Shown one piece after another: positions 46,037 to 54,339 of a stretch of 64,000 bases of DNA. Numbering within the stretch: position 1 is the first letter of the stretch; every line of letters begins with the position of its first letter. The DNA comes from Sandaracinus amylolyticus (GTDB taxonomy: Bacteria > Myxococcota_A > Polyangia > Polyangiales > Sandaracinaceae): NCBI RefSeq assembly GCF_000737325.1, contig NZ_CP011125.1:7378001-7442000 (forward strand), in the 5' to 3' direction. The position numbers and the translations under genes were made by a program. Below the pieces are notes generated by a model. The model was not told where the DNA came from. It did no database searches and worked only from the letters and a program-made list of their open reading frames with translations.

Positions 46037-48028
46037 TCAGCGCGGCGCGCCGGGGCGCGGCACACCGCCGCCGCGGCGCCCCACCCTGCCCTGCGGCCGC
46101 GGCCCGCCGGCCGCGCGCTTCTTCGCATGGATCGACAGCGATCCCTTGCCGTGCGCCGGGGGCACCAGCGCGCGCGCGTCGGCGCCGATCAGGTCGCGCC
46201 GTCCCGCTTCGATCAGCGCCTCGCGCGCGAGGTCGTGGTGCTGGGGATCCCAGTACAGCAAGAGCGCCTTCTGCTTGCGCTTGTCGCGCAGATCCTTCGC
46301 CGTGTACACGGGCTCGCGCGTGAACGGGTCGAGGCCCGTCCAGTACATCGCCGTCGCCATCGACATCGGCGTCGGGATGAAGTCCTGCACCTGGCGCGGG
46401 CGGATGCCGCGCTTCTTCAGGTACGTCGCGAGCGCGATCATCGACTGCAGCGTCGAGCCCGGATGACCGCTGATGTAGTAGGGGACGAGGTGCTGGTCCT
46501 TGCCCGCGCTCTCGCTCGCGCACGCGAACATGTCGGCGAACTTCTCGTAGGACTCGGCGCCCGGCTTCTTCATCTTGTCGAGCACGTCCTCGTCGACGTG
46601 CTCGGGCGCGACGCTGAGCTGCCCGCCGGTGTGATGACGCGCCAGCTCCTCGACGAACTCGGGGCTGCGCTCCGCGAGGTCGTAGCGCACGCCGCTCGCG
46701 ACGAAGACCTTCTTGATGCCCTTCTCCTTGCGCACCTTGCGCAGGAGATCGACGAGCGGCGCGTGATCCGTGACCAGGTTCTCGCAGACGCCCGGATGCA
46801 CGCACGACAGGCGACGGCACGAGCGCTCGATCGCCTCGTCCTTGCACTTCATCGCGTACATGTTCGCGGTGGGCCCGCCCACGTCGCTGATCACGCCGCG
46901 GAACCCGTCCATGCGGCGCAGCGCGCGCACCTCGCGGAGGATCGAGTCGCTCGAGCGCCACTGGATGACGCGCCCCTCGTGCTCGGTGATCGAGCAGAAC
47001 GTGCAGCCCCCGAAGCAGCCTCGCATCGTCACGATCGAGTGCTTCACGGTCTCGAACGCGGGGATCGGCTCCTCGTACGACCAGTGCGCGCGCCGCGCGA
47101 ACGGAAGGTCGTAGAGCTCGTCCATCAGCGCCGTGTCGAGCGGCTCGGCGGGCGGGTTGTAGTAGACCGCCTGCACGCCGTGCGGCTGCACCATGCGGCG
47201 CCCGTTGCCGGGGTTCGTCTCGTGCTGGAACGCGCGCGACATCTCCGCGAACGCGCGCTTGCTCTCGTCGCCCGTGCCCTCGACGTCCTCGTAGCCCGGC
47301 AGGAAGAGCACCTTGCCGTCGCGCGTGTAGCGGCTCTTCGGCAGCTCTTCCCATTCGCCCTTGCCGAGCACGTACGCGGTCCCGCGCACGTCCCGGATCT
47401 CCTCGATGCGCTTGCCGTCGCGCAGTCGATCCGCGACCTCCCACACGGGCCGCTCGCCCATGCCGAAGATCAGCAGGTCCGCCTTCGCGTCGAGCAGGAT
47501 CGAGCGGCGGACCTTGTCGCTCCAGTAGTCGTAGTGCGCGATCCGCCGCAGCGACGCCTCGATGCCGCCGATCACGATCGGCACGCCCGGCATCGCCTGA
47601 CGCACGAGGTTCGAATAGACGATCGTCGCGCGGTTCGGGCGCGCGCCGGTGCGCCCGCCCGGCGAGTACTGATCCTCCGACCGCACCTTCTTCTGCGCGG
47701 TCAGCTTGTTCAGCATCGAGTCGAGGTTGCCCGCCGTGATCCCGACGAACAGCCGCGGCGCGCCCATGCGCAGCACGTCGTCGGGAGAGTCCCATCGCGG
47801 CTGCGCGATCATCCCGACGCGGTAGCCGCGCGCCTCGAGGAACCGTCCGATCAGCGCGCCGCCGAACGCCGGGTGATCGACGTACGCGTCGCCGTTGACG
47901 ATGAGCACGTCGAGCTGGTCCCAGCCGCGCGCCTCCATCTCCTCGCGCGTGGTCGGCAGGAACGAGCGGAGATCACGCGCGAGCCCGGAGGCGTTGCGGT
48001 TCCGGCGGAGCTGGACGAAGTCGCCCAT
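46037..48028 (-). CDS. YgiQ-type radical SAM protein
   Basis: 663 residues from the ATG at 48028. The iron-sulphur motif CxxxCxxC is MRGCFGGCTFCSITEHEG; the N-terminal YgiQ region (LPTTREEMEARGWDQLDVLI, VFVGITAGNLDSMLNK-like LFVGITAGNLDSMLN) and the DUF3362-type C-terminal region (GIRPRQVQDFIPTPMSMATA) are present. Family members are conserved and of uncertain reaction, possibly methylthiolation or another radical modification. The C-terminal tail of about 40 residues is Arg/Gly/Pro rich. Confidence 0.92.
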   Translation of the reverse strand: MGDFVQLRRNRNASGLARDLRSFLPTTREEMEARGWDQLDVLIVNGDAYVDHPAFGGALIGRFLEARGYRVGMIAQPRWDSPDDVLRMGAPRLFVGITAGNLDSMLNKLTAQKKVRSEDQYSPGGRTGARPNRATIVYSNLVRQAMPGVPIVIGGIEASLRRIAHYDYWSDKVRRSILLDAKADLLIFGMGERPVWEVADRLRDGKRIEEIRDVRGTAYVLGKGEWEELPKSRYTRDGKVLFLPGYEDVEGTGDESKRAFAEMSRAFQHETNPGNGRRMVQPHGVQAVYYNPPAEPLDTALMDELYDLPFARRAHWSYEEPIPAFETVKHSIVTMRGCFGGCTFCSITEHEGRVIQWRSSDSILREVRALRRMDGFRGVISDVGGPTANMYAMKCKDEAIERSCRRLSCVHPGVCENLVTDHAPLVDLLRKVRKEKGIKKVFVASGVRYDLAERSPEFVEELARHHTGGQLSVAPEHVDEDVLDKMKKPGAESYEKFADMFACASESAGKDQHLVPYYISGHPGSTLQSMIALATYLKKRGIRPRQVQDFIPTPMSMATAMYWTGLDPFTREPVYTAKDLRDKRKQKALLLYWDPQHHDLAREALIEAGRRDLIGADARALVPPAHGKGSLSIHAKKRAAGGPRPQGRVGRRGGGVPRPGAPR

Positions 48029-48083
48029 GAGCGAGGGGGGCACCGTAGCAGGGGATGCGAGCAGAGACGATCTCGACGGAGAT

Positions 48084-48097
48084 CCGTTTGGAAACGG
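48084..48097. promoter_or_regulatory. Short palindrome in divergent promoter region
   Basis: CCGTTTGGAAACGG, 6-bp arms around GG, lies between the divergent radical SAM gene (start 48028) and the gene at 48164. It could be an operator, with TATAGA at 48108 as a possible -10 box. Support is by pattern only. Confidence 0.3.
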
Positions 48098-48163
48098 GGA
48101 CCGCGTGTATAGATGGGGCGAACGCGGCTCGGACACGCGCGTTCGACGCGGAGGGGTCAGCAC

Positions 48164-48532
48164 ATGGAGTCCCACCTCGGTTGGCGGGAGGCCCTCGGTT
48201 TCGGGCCCGACCCGTACACGGTCTCTTCGGATCGCTGGATCGGCTCGCTGCCAGCGCACGTCGACTGGATGCGGCTCGAGGATCGCCTGATCGCGCGCGG
48301 CTGGTACCCGAAGAACGCGGTCGCGAACCTGCGCGTCTACGGCTGCGACGGCGGGCACGAGGTCGTGATCGAGCTCGCGGGACGTCGTGTGATCATTCGC
48401 ATCCACGGCTCGGTGCGCGCGGAGTCGCGCCCGTCGATCGCGGAGCAGCTCGGTCGCACGCTCGCGGAGGAAGCCGCACATTCACCCATCGGCGCGCCGC
48501 AAGCGCCCATCCGCGCGCCCCACGCCGCCTGA
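48164..48532 (+). CDS. Conserved protein of unknown function
   Basis: 122 residues from the ATG at 48164, preceded by GAGGGG. Alpha/beta pattern with WREALGFGPDPYTVSSDRW and VVIELAGRRVIIRIHGSV; the C-terminal tail is Pro/Ala rich. No family recognised. The longer frame from 48113 would add 17 basic residues and seems less likely. Confidence 0.6.
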   Translation: MESHLGWREALGFGPDPYTVSSDRWIGSLPAHVDWMRLEDRLIARGWYPKNAVANLRVYGCDGGHEVVIELAGRRVIIRIHGSVRAESRPSIAEQLGRTLAEEAAHSPIGAPQAPIRAPHAA

Positions 48533-48598
48533 CGCACGCACGTCTGCCCGCGGGAATGCCGGCGAGAGACGCTCGCGTCTCGTCTACACTCGTCGGCC

Positions 48599-50236
48599 AT
48601 GCGCAGGGTGCAGATCGCGTTCTTGGGTGTGTGTCTCTCGCTCGCCGCCGCGTGCGGTGGCGCAGGCGCGGCAGGGGCCGGCGGCGCATCGGAGCCAAGC
48701 GGCGGCGAGGGCGGCGGGAGCACCGTCTCGAGCAGCGGCGGTGAGAGCTCCGCGGGCGCCGCGACCGGCTCGGGCGACGACGTCGCCGTGTTGCTCGTCG
48801 ACGTCATCGCGCCGCGCCTCTGTGAGTCGCTGCGCGGATCGTTCGTCGGTCTTCCCGGCGACGGCGGCACCACCGGGCCGGCCTCGGGCAGCGATCCCAC
48901 CGTCGGTCGCTGGTGGATCCGCGAGTGCAGCGCGAGCGTCGACGGCGACCGCCTGAGCCTCTCGATCGCCGGCACCGGATGGACCTGGGTCGACCGCGAG
49001 TCGATGGGCTTCCGCGTCCGCCAGTACCTGCGCTTCGACGCGACCGCCGCGTTCCGCGCGACGATGGAGGTCGCCTACGATCGCCCGCATCGCATCGCGA
49101 CGATCTGGATGCGCCCCGACGCCGACGTGACCGCCGCGGTCACCCCGCGCGGCCTCGTGCAGGCGGAGGCCACGAACGTGATGAGCGGCATGCTCGGCGG
49201 GCTCCTCGAGCTCACCGGCAGCTCGGCGAGCGCGCGCGCGCAGCAGCAGGTCGCGGACGAGGGCAGCCAGCGCCTCCGCGAGCGCTTCGGCAGCGGCTTC
49301 ACCGTGACGTTCGCGATGGACAACGAGCAGATGGACTTCATGGTCGGCGCGCTCGCGCGCGGTCAGGTCCCGGTGCGCCCCTACGAGGCCGAGGCGGGCG
49401 TCACGTGGTCGGTGAACCAGCGCATGCAGCTCTGGCCGAGCGGGCTCGACGTGATCGGCCCGGTGCTCGACGGGCGCGGACCGCAGGCGCTCGACCTCGA
49501 GCTCGAAGAGGGCGAGGGGCTGATCGTCGAGGCGATCTGCGCGCCCGAGTTCGAGCGCTTCTACGACCAGATGCTCCAGGGCGCGCAGCCCACGCCTCCG
49601 CGCGGCACGCGCGTGATGGAGTTCGCCCACGCGGGCAGCGCCCAGCGCGCCGTGGTGCCCGCGCTCGGGTGCCCGACGCTCCTGCTCGTCACGACGCGCG
49701 ACGGCGCGACGCTGCCCGCGCGCATGCGCGTGCGCGTCACGCCCGCCGACGCACCGACCGCGACCGCGCGCGCCCAGCAGGCCGCGACCGGCCCCACCGT
49801 CGCGACCGGAACGACGACCCCCACCACGACGACCGCGACCGCGCACCCGGTGCGCATCCAGATGACCGCGCTGACCGTCTCGCCCCAGAGCGCGACCGGC
49901 AGCCGCTGGGACATGATCGGCGGCGAGCCCGACCCCTACGTGATCGTCGTGTCGATCCCCGGACAGCGCGAGGTGCAGCGCACCGAGGCCGCGAGCGATC
50001 GCCACGAGGTCCCGCTCGACGCGTGGCTGCCCGGCGCGTTCCGCCCCGAGGATCTCCCGCTGCGCTTCTCGGTCTACGACGACGACGTCGGGAGCGACGA
50101 GCTGATCGGCGTGGTCGATCTCGCGCCCGGACAGATCCCCGCGAGCGGCGGCGAGATCAGCCTCGAGCTGCGCTCGCAGGACACGGTGCCGCGCACGATG
50201 GGCACCCTGCGCGTGCGCGTGCAGCCGGTGCAGTAG
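48599..50236 (+). CDS. Lipoprotein with C-terminal C2-like domain
   Basis: 545 residues. Signal and lipobox CLSLAAACGGAG; a Gly/Ser-rich spacer reaches residue 60. A large beta-rich region covers residues 60-395, then a Thr/Ala linker (TGPTVATGTTTPTTTTATA). The last 125 residues resemble a C2 beta-sandwich: RIQMTALTVSP, EPDPYVIVVSIPGQREVQRT and LRFSVYDDDVGSDELIGVVD, with Asp clusters suitable for calcium-dependent membrane binding. Function otherwise unknown. Confidence 0.75.
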   Translation: MRRVQIAFLGVCLSLAAACGGAGAAGAGGASEPSGGEGGGSTVSSSGGESSAGAATGSGDDVAVLLVDVIAPRLCESLRGSFVGLPGDGGTTGPASGSDPTVGRWWIRECSASVDGDRLSLSIAGTGWTWVDRESMGFRVRQYLRFDATAAFRATMEVAYDRPHRIATIWMRPDADVTAAVTPRGLVQAEATNVMSGMLGGLLELTGSSASARAQQQVADEGSQRLRERFGSGFTVTFAMDNEQMDFMVGALARGQVPVRPYEAEAGVTWSVNQRMQLWPSGLDVIGPVLDGRGPQALDLELEEGEGLIVEAICAPEFERFYDQMLQGAQPTPPRGTRVMEFAHAGSAQRAVVPALGCPTLLLVTTRDGATLPARMRVRVTPADAPTATARAQQAATGPTVATGTTTPTTTTATAHPVRIQMTALTVSPQSATGSRWDMIGGEPDPYVIVVSIPGQREVQRTEAASDRHEVPLDAWLPGAFRPEDLPLRFSVYDDDVGSDELIGVVDLAPGQIPASGGEISLELRSQDTVPRTMGTLRVRVQPVQ

Positions 50237-50267
50237 CTCGTGTAGCCTCCGCCCCGGGGAGGCAGAC

Positions 50268-50942
50268 GTGGCAGACACATACATCGATCCGATCGAGTGC
50301 GTGACCTACGGCGGCGTGGCTTGTGACGAGATGCGCGCCCAGGTCCTTCCGCTGCACCGCGGGTGGGCGAGCGCGATCGAGCGCGCGATCGAGCTGCAGG
50401 AAGAGCAGAACGCGAACGTCGAGCGGCTGCTCGCGCAGATGGGCAGCTCGCGCGCGGACCCGCTGGAGGTCGCGCAGGCGACGGACACGATCGCGCGCTT
50501 CGCGAGCTGGCTCGGATCGCTCAAGGGCCGGCCGCTCGATCCCGCGACGTTCTTCGCGGGCGCGAAGCCGTCGACGATCGCGAAGCGCCGACTGTCGAAG
50601 CTGGTCGGCGCGCTCGAGCACATGATCGCGCAGCTGACGCCGATCGCCGCCGGGCCGATCCCCGGCGCGGCGACCTGGCTCGAGGAGCTGCGCGCGGCGC
50701 ACGCGATCGCGGTCGCGCAGCGCGACGCGCAGCGCGCCGGCAGGACGGCCCAGGCGAACCTGACGCCCGAGCTCGAGAAGGCGCGCGCCGACTGGCTCGC
50801 GACCTACGTCGCGAACAAGCGTCTCGTCGAGGGCGTGCTGCGCCACCACGGCAAGGAGCACCTCATGCCGCTGGTGTTCGACGACCTCGCCGAGGTGCAG
50901 CGCACGAAGCCACGCCGCCCCGACGCACCCGTCGAGGACTGA
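50268..50942 (+). CDS. Helical protein of unknown function
   Basis: 224 residues, no signal peptide. Four or five long helices (GWASAIERAIELQEEQNANV; RRLSKLVGALEHMIAQL) suggest a helical bundle. It follows the C2-domain lipoprotein by 31 bp on the same strand, so a common transcript is likely. The 41-bp minisatellite starts immediately after its stop. Family not recognised. Confidence 0.68.
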   Translation: MADTYIDPIECVTYGGVACDEMRAQVLPLHRGWASAIERAIELQEEQNANVERLLAQMGSSRADPLEVAQATDTIARFASWLGSLKGRPLDPATFFAGAKPSTIAKRRLSKLVGALEHMIAQLTPIAAGPIPGAATWLEELRAAHAIAVAQRDAQRAGRTAQANLTPELEKARADWLATYVANKRLVEGVLRHHGKEHLMPLVFDDLAEVQRTKPRRPDAPVED

Positions 50943-50955
50943 GCCCGGCGCCCGA

Positions 50956-51303
50956 GCCGCCTCGACGGGCCCGCGCGCGTCGAATTCACCGCCGAGGCCG
51001 CCTCGACGGGCCCGCGCGCGTCGAATTCAGCGCCGAGGCCGCCTCGACGGGCCCGCGCGCGTCGAATTCAGCGCCGAGGCCGCCTCGACGGGCCCGCGCG
51101 CATCGAATGCGCCGCCGAGGCCGCCTCGACGGGCCCGCGCGCGTCGAATTCACCGCCGAGGCCGCCTCGACGGGGCTGCGCGCGCCGAATTCGCCGCCGA
51201 GGCCGCCTCGACGGGGCTGCGCGCGCCGAATTCGCCGCCGAGGCCGCCTCGCCGGGCCCGCGCGCGCCGAATTCGCCGCCGAGGCTGCCTCGCCGGGGCG
51301 AGC
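50956..51303. repeat. 41-bp minisatellite, eight copies plus a partial
   Basis: Units start at 50956, 50997, 51038, 51079, 51120, 51161, 51202 and 51243, with a partial at 51284. Each begins with GCCGCCTCG and contains CGCGCGCG and, in most, GAATTC. Substitutions between copies are few (GGGCCCG or GGGGCTG at one place). The period is not a multiple of three, so it is non-coding. It fills 50943-51348 between two genes. Confidence 0.95.
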
Positions 51304-51348
51304 GGTCCTCGTTCGAGGACACGTGCGCGGCGGCCCGCGGCGCCGTAG

Positions 51349-52311
51349 GTGTCCGCGATGTTCTTCGGGACCCGGGAAGACGAGGCGCAGCGCCTGCACG
51401 AGGAGGCGCTCGCCCGCATCGACGGGCGCGACCTCGCGGGGGCGCGCGAGATCGCGCGACAGCTGCGCGGGATGCGCTGGTCGGGCGCCTTCGAGATCGA
51501 GGCGCTCGCCGCGCGCGCCGAGGGCGACCTCGAGGGCGCGGTGCGCGTGCTCGAGGAGGGCGTGGGGCTCGCGCCGGGCGCGTGGTCGCTGCAGCAGCTG
51601 CTCGGCACGCTGTGCTCGGAGCTCGGGCGGCTCGATCGCGCGCTCGAGGCGCTCGACGCGGCGCTGCGGTGCGAGGGCGTGTGGGTGAGCTCGGTCCGCT
51701 ACAACCGCGCGGTCGCGCGCATGCGCGGCGGGGACGTCGGCGGCGCGCTCGCGGACGCGGAGAGCGTGCTCGAGGACCCTGCGACGCCGCCGTTCACGCT
51801 CGACGCGCTGCGGGTCGCGATCGACGCGCTGGCGCGGCTCGGGCGCGCCGACGACGCGATCTCGCTGGTGCGCGCGGTGAGCTCGTCGCTCGCGAAGGAC
51901 GACGTGGACGGGCGCGCCGCGCTCGCGGCGTTCGACGCGCTGGCGCGCGCCCGCGCGGGGCGGGGCGAGGACGAGGTGCGCGGGGCGATCGAGCGCGCGG
52001 TCGAGGGCCTCGCGATGCGCAGCGAGGTGATCGACGCGCTCGCGCTGCTGCCCGCGCCCGAGGCGCGCGTGCGCTACCGCGTGACGATCTCCGCGCCGCG
52101 CCCGCCCGACGCGCCCGTCGAGATCGAGGGCTACCTGCGGGTGTTCGAGGTACGGGCGCACGACGAGGCGCACGCCGTGGCGCTCGCGCGCGCGCTCGAG
52201 CCGTCGTCGCTGCGCAGCGCGATCGCGGTCGAGGACGTGAAGGTGCTCGGGGAGGACCGAGGGCCGGCGCGGGTGGTCTTCGCGAGTGGGCGGGCGCTCT
52301 TCGGGGCGTGA
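51349..52311 (+). CDS. TPR-like repeat protein
   Basis: 320 residues from a GTG at 51349, with an ATG three codons later at 51358. Cytoplasmic. Helical hairpins of TPR type run through residues 15-200 (EALARIDGRDLAGAREIARQ, LAARAEGDLEGAVRVLEEGV, LGRLDRALEALDAALR). The last 85 residues form an alpha/beta domain (ARVRYRVTISAPRPPDAPVE) of unknown kind. Protein scaffold role likely; partner unknown. Confidence 0.75.
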   Translation: MSAMFFGTREDEAQRLHEEALARIDGRDLAGAREIARQLRGMRWSGAFEIEALAARAEGDLEGAVRVLEEGVGLAPGAWSLQQLLGTLCSELGRLDRALEALDAALRCEGVWVSSVRYNRAVARMRGGDVGGALADAESVLEDPATPPFTLDALRVAIDALARLGRADDAISLVRAVSSSLAKDDVDGRAALAAFDALARARAGRGEDEVRGAIERAVEGLAMRSEVIDALALLPAPEARVRYRVTISAPRPPDAPVEIEGYLRVFEVRAHDEAHAVALARALEPSSLRSAIAVEDVKVLGEDRGPARVVFASGRALFGA

Positions 52312-52341
52312 GGATCGGGCGCGCGGAGCGGGCACGGGGAG

Positions 52342-52420
<79 letters not shown>

Positions 52421-52427
52421 GGCGTGA

Positions 52428-53609
52428 TCACGCTTCGGGGGCGCTCGGTTCTTGGCCGCGGGGGCCGCGGCGGGCGTCGCGCGGGATGAGGTGCTTGAGC
52501 GCGATGAGCTTGCCGAAGCAGAGCACGACGTCGCCCGCGTAGAGGCGCGTCGTGCCGCGCGGGTTCGGGATCACGAGGCTGCCGCGCTGGACCGAGAGCA
52601 CGCGGACGTCGCGCTCCTGGAGCTTCGCCTCCGCGAGGGTGCGGCCCGCGAGCTCGCTGCCCGGGGTGATCGGGAACTCGCTCACGCCGTAGCCCTTGTC
52701 GAGCGTGAGGCGCTGCTTGAGGTCGACCTCGGGGAAGAGGACCTGCTCCTCGATGTGCTCGACGATCGCGCCCGCGACGTCGATCTTCGTCGTGGCCTCG
52801 ATGCCCTGGAGGCCCGGCGACGAGTTGATCTCGAGCACCAGCGGGCCGTCCTTCGACTCCAGCATGTCCACGCCCGCGACGCGCAGGCCCATGATCTGCG
52901 CGGCGCGGATCGCGGTGCGCTCGTAGTCGGGATCGATCTGGATCGTCTCGGTGCGCCCGCCGCGGTGCACGTTGCTGCGGAACTCGTCGCCCTGCGCGAT
53001 GCGCCGCATCGCCGCGACCACGCGCCCGCCGACGACGAACGCGCGCACGTCGCGGCCGCGGCTCTCCGCGACGAAGCGCTGGATGAGCACGTTCTGCCGC
53101 GCGCTCTGGAGCGTCTCGACGATCGTCTGCGCGACGCGACGGCTGTCCGCGAGGATCACGCCCATGCCCTGCGTGCCCTCGAGCATCTTCACGACGACGG
53201 GGCCGCCGCCGAGGCGATCGATCGCGGGCAGGAGGTCGTCGCGGTGGCGCACGAAGGTGGTCGCGGGGAAGCCGACGTTGTGGCGCGAGAGCACCTGCAG
53301 CGCGCGCAGCTTGTCGCGCGCGACGGTGATCGCGTGCGAGCCGTTGAGCGTGAAGACGCCCATCTGCTCGAACTGCCGGACCACGGCGGTGCCGTAGAAC
53401 GTGATCGACGCGCCGATGCGCGGGATGACCGCGTCGTAGCGCGAGAGGCGCCGCTCCTTGTAGTAGAGCTCGGGCTGGCCCTGCTCGACGGCCATCGAGA
53501 AGCGAAGCGTGTCGAGCACCTTCGTCTCGTGGCCGCGCGCGAGGCACGCCTCGCGGAGGCGACGCGTGCTGTAACAGCCGCGCGCGCGGGAGAGGATGGC
53601 GATGCGCAT
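52428..53609 (-). CDS. rimK: RimK-type glutamate ligase fused to an RCK_C (TrkA_C) domain
   Basis: 393 residues from the ATG at 53609. Residues 1-300 match RimK throughout (MRIAILSRARGCYSTRRL, IPRIGASITFYGTAVVRQFE, EGTQGMGVILAD, VAGVDMLESKDGPLVLEINS), an ATP-grasp ligase that adds glutamates to ribosomal protein S6. The remaining 90 residues are not part of RimK: SEFPITPGSELAGRTLAEAK, then VLSVQRGSLVIPNPRG and LYAGDVVLCFGK form an RCK_C domain like those gating K+ uptake. That suggests allosteric control by a small ligand. Confidence 0.88.
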   Translation of the reverse strand: MRIAILSRARGCYSTRRLREACLARGHETKVLDTLRFSMAVEQGQPELYYKERRLSRYDAVIPRIGASITFYGTAVVRQFEQMGVFTLNGSHAITVARDKLRALQVLSRHNVGFPATTFVRHRDDLLPAIDRLGGGPVVVKMLEGTQGMGVILADSRRVAQTIVETLQSARQNVLIQRFVAESRGRDVRAFVVGGRVVAAMRRIAQGDEFRSNVHRGGRTETIQIDPDYERTAIRAAQIMGLRVAGVDMLESKDGPLVLEINSSPGLQGIEATTKIDVAGAIVEHIEEQVLFPEVDLKQRLTLDKGYGVSEFPITPGSELAGRTLAEAKLQERDVRVLSVQRGSLVIPNPRGTTRLYAGDVVLCFGKLIALKHLIPRDARRGPRGQEPSAPEA

Positions 53610-53679
53610 TCGTGAAGGGCTCAGGCTAGCGCGGGCGAGTGACGCAGGCGTGACCGTTCCGCGGGACGAGCGCTCCGGT

Positions 53680-54297
53680 TCAGTCGTCGATGTGGGCGCG
53701 CAGCACGTCGTTGATCGCGCTGTGCGCGACCTTGTACTCGTACCAGCCGCGCGCGATCGCGGTGAGCTCGTCCTCGGCGTCCTCGGCGACGAAGCCGCCC
53801 TCGGTCTGATCGAGGCGCGCGAGGAACGCGCTCCACGCGCTGCGCTGTGCTTCGACCGCGGTGCGCAGGTCGCGCACGCCGGGCTGCAGGTCGTCGGGGA
53901 GGATGAGCGCGTCGAGCGGGGGCAGGTGCTCGTCGAGGTGCACCATGCACTGACCACGCACGTGCTGCGCGTACGCGCGGGGCTGGGCCGCGCGCTCGGC
54001 GATCTCGCTGCGGAGCTGCTGATCGTTGCGCAGGTCGCGCAGATCCTCGCGCGGCAGGGCGCACGCCCAGAACGCGTCGAAGTGCTCGGCGCGCATGCCG
54101 TTGATCTGGCGCCCGAGCTGGCCGTACTCGCTCGGGCCCGACGACGACACGAACCACGCGAATCCCGCGCCCGCCGCGAGCACCGCGACGATCATCGCCG
54201 CGAGCATGCGGCCGCGGCCGCTGCGCAGCGCTTTCTCTTCCTGCTCGAGGCTCGGCCCGCCGATGGGCGTGAGCGGCGTGAATCCTCCGTCACTCAT
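53680..54297 (-). CDS. Membrane-anchored protein of unknown function
   Basis: 205 residues. One transmembrane helix at about 30-52 (RMLAAMIVAVLAAGAGFAWF), with the C-terminal 150 residues outside; this is helical and has two cysteines (FWACALPRE, RGQCMVHLD). It lies 42 bp downstream of the zinc-ribbon/TPR gene on the same strand and probably belongs with it. Family not recognised. Confidence 0.7.
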   Translation of the reverse strand: MSDGGFTPLTPIGGPSLEQEEKALRSGRGRMLAAMIVAVLAAGAGFAWFVSSSGPSEYGQLGRQINGMRAEHFDAFWACALPREDLRDLRNDQQLRSEIAERAAQPRAYAQHVRGQCMVHLDEHLPPLDALILPDDLQPGVRDLRTAVEAQRSAWSAFLARLDQTEGGFVAEDAEDELTAIARGWYEYKVAHSAINDVLRAHIDD

Positions 54298-54339
54298 GTG
54301 CGCCTCCGCTCCATGGGTCCCGGGGCCGGGCGCGTCAGG

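Noticed and set aside
50956-51303. Possible CRISPR array
   Set aside because: The 41-bp units are contiguous without unique spacers, and no cas genes are present.
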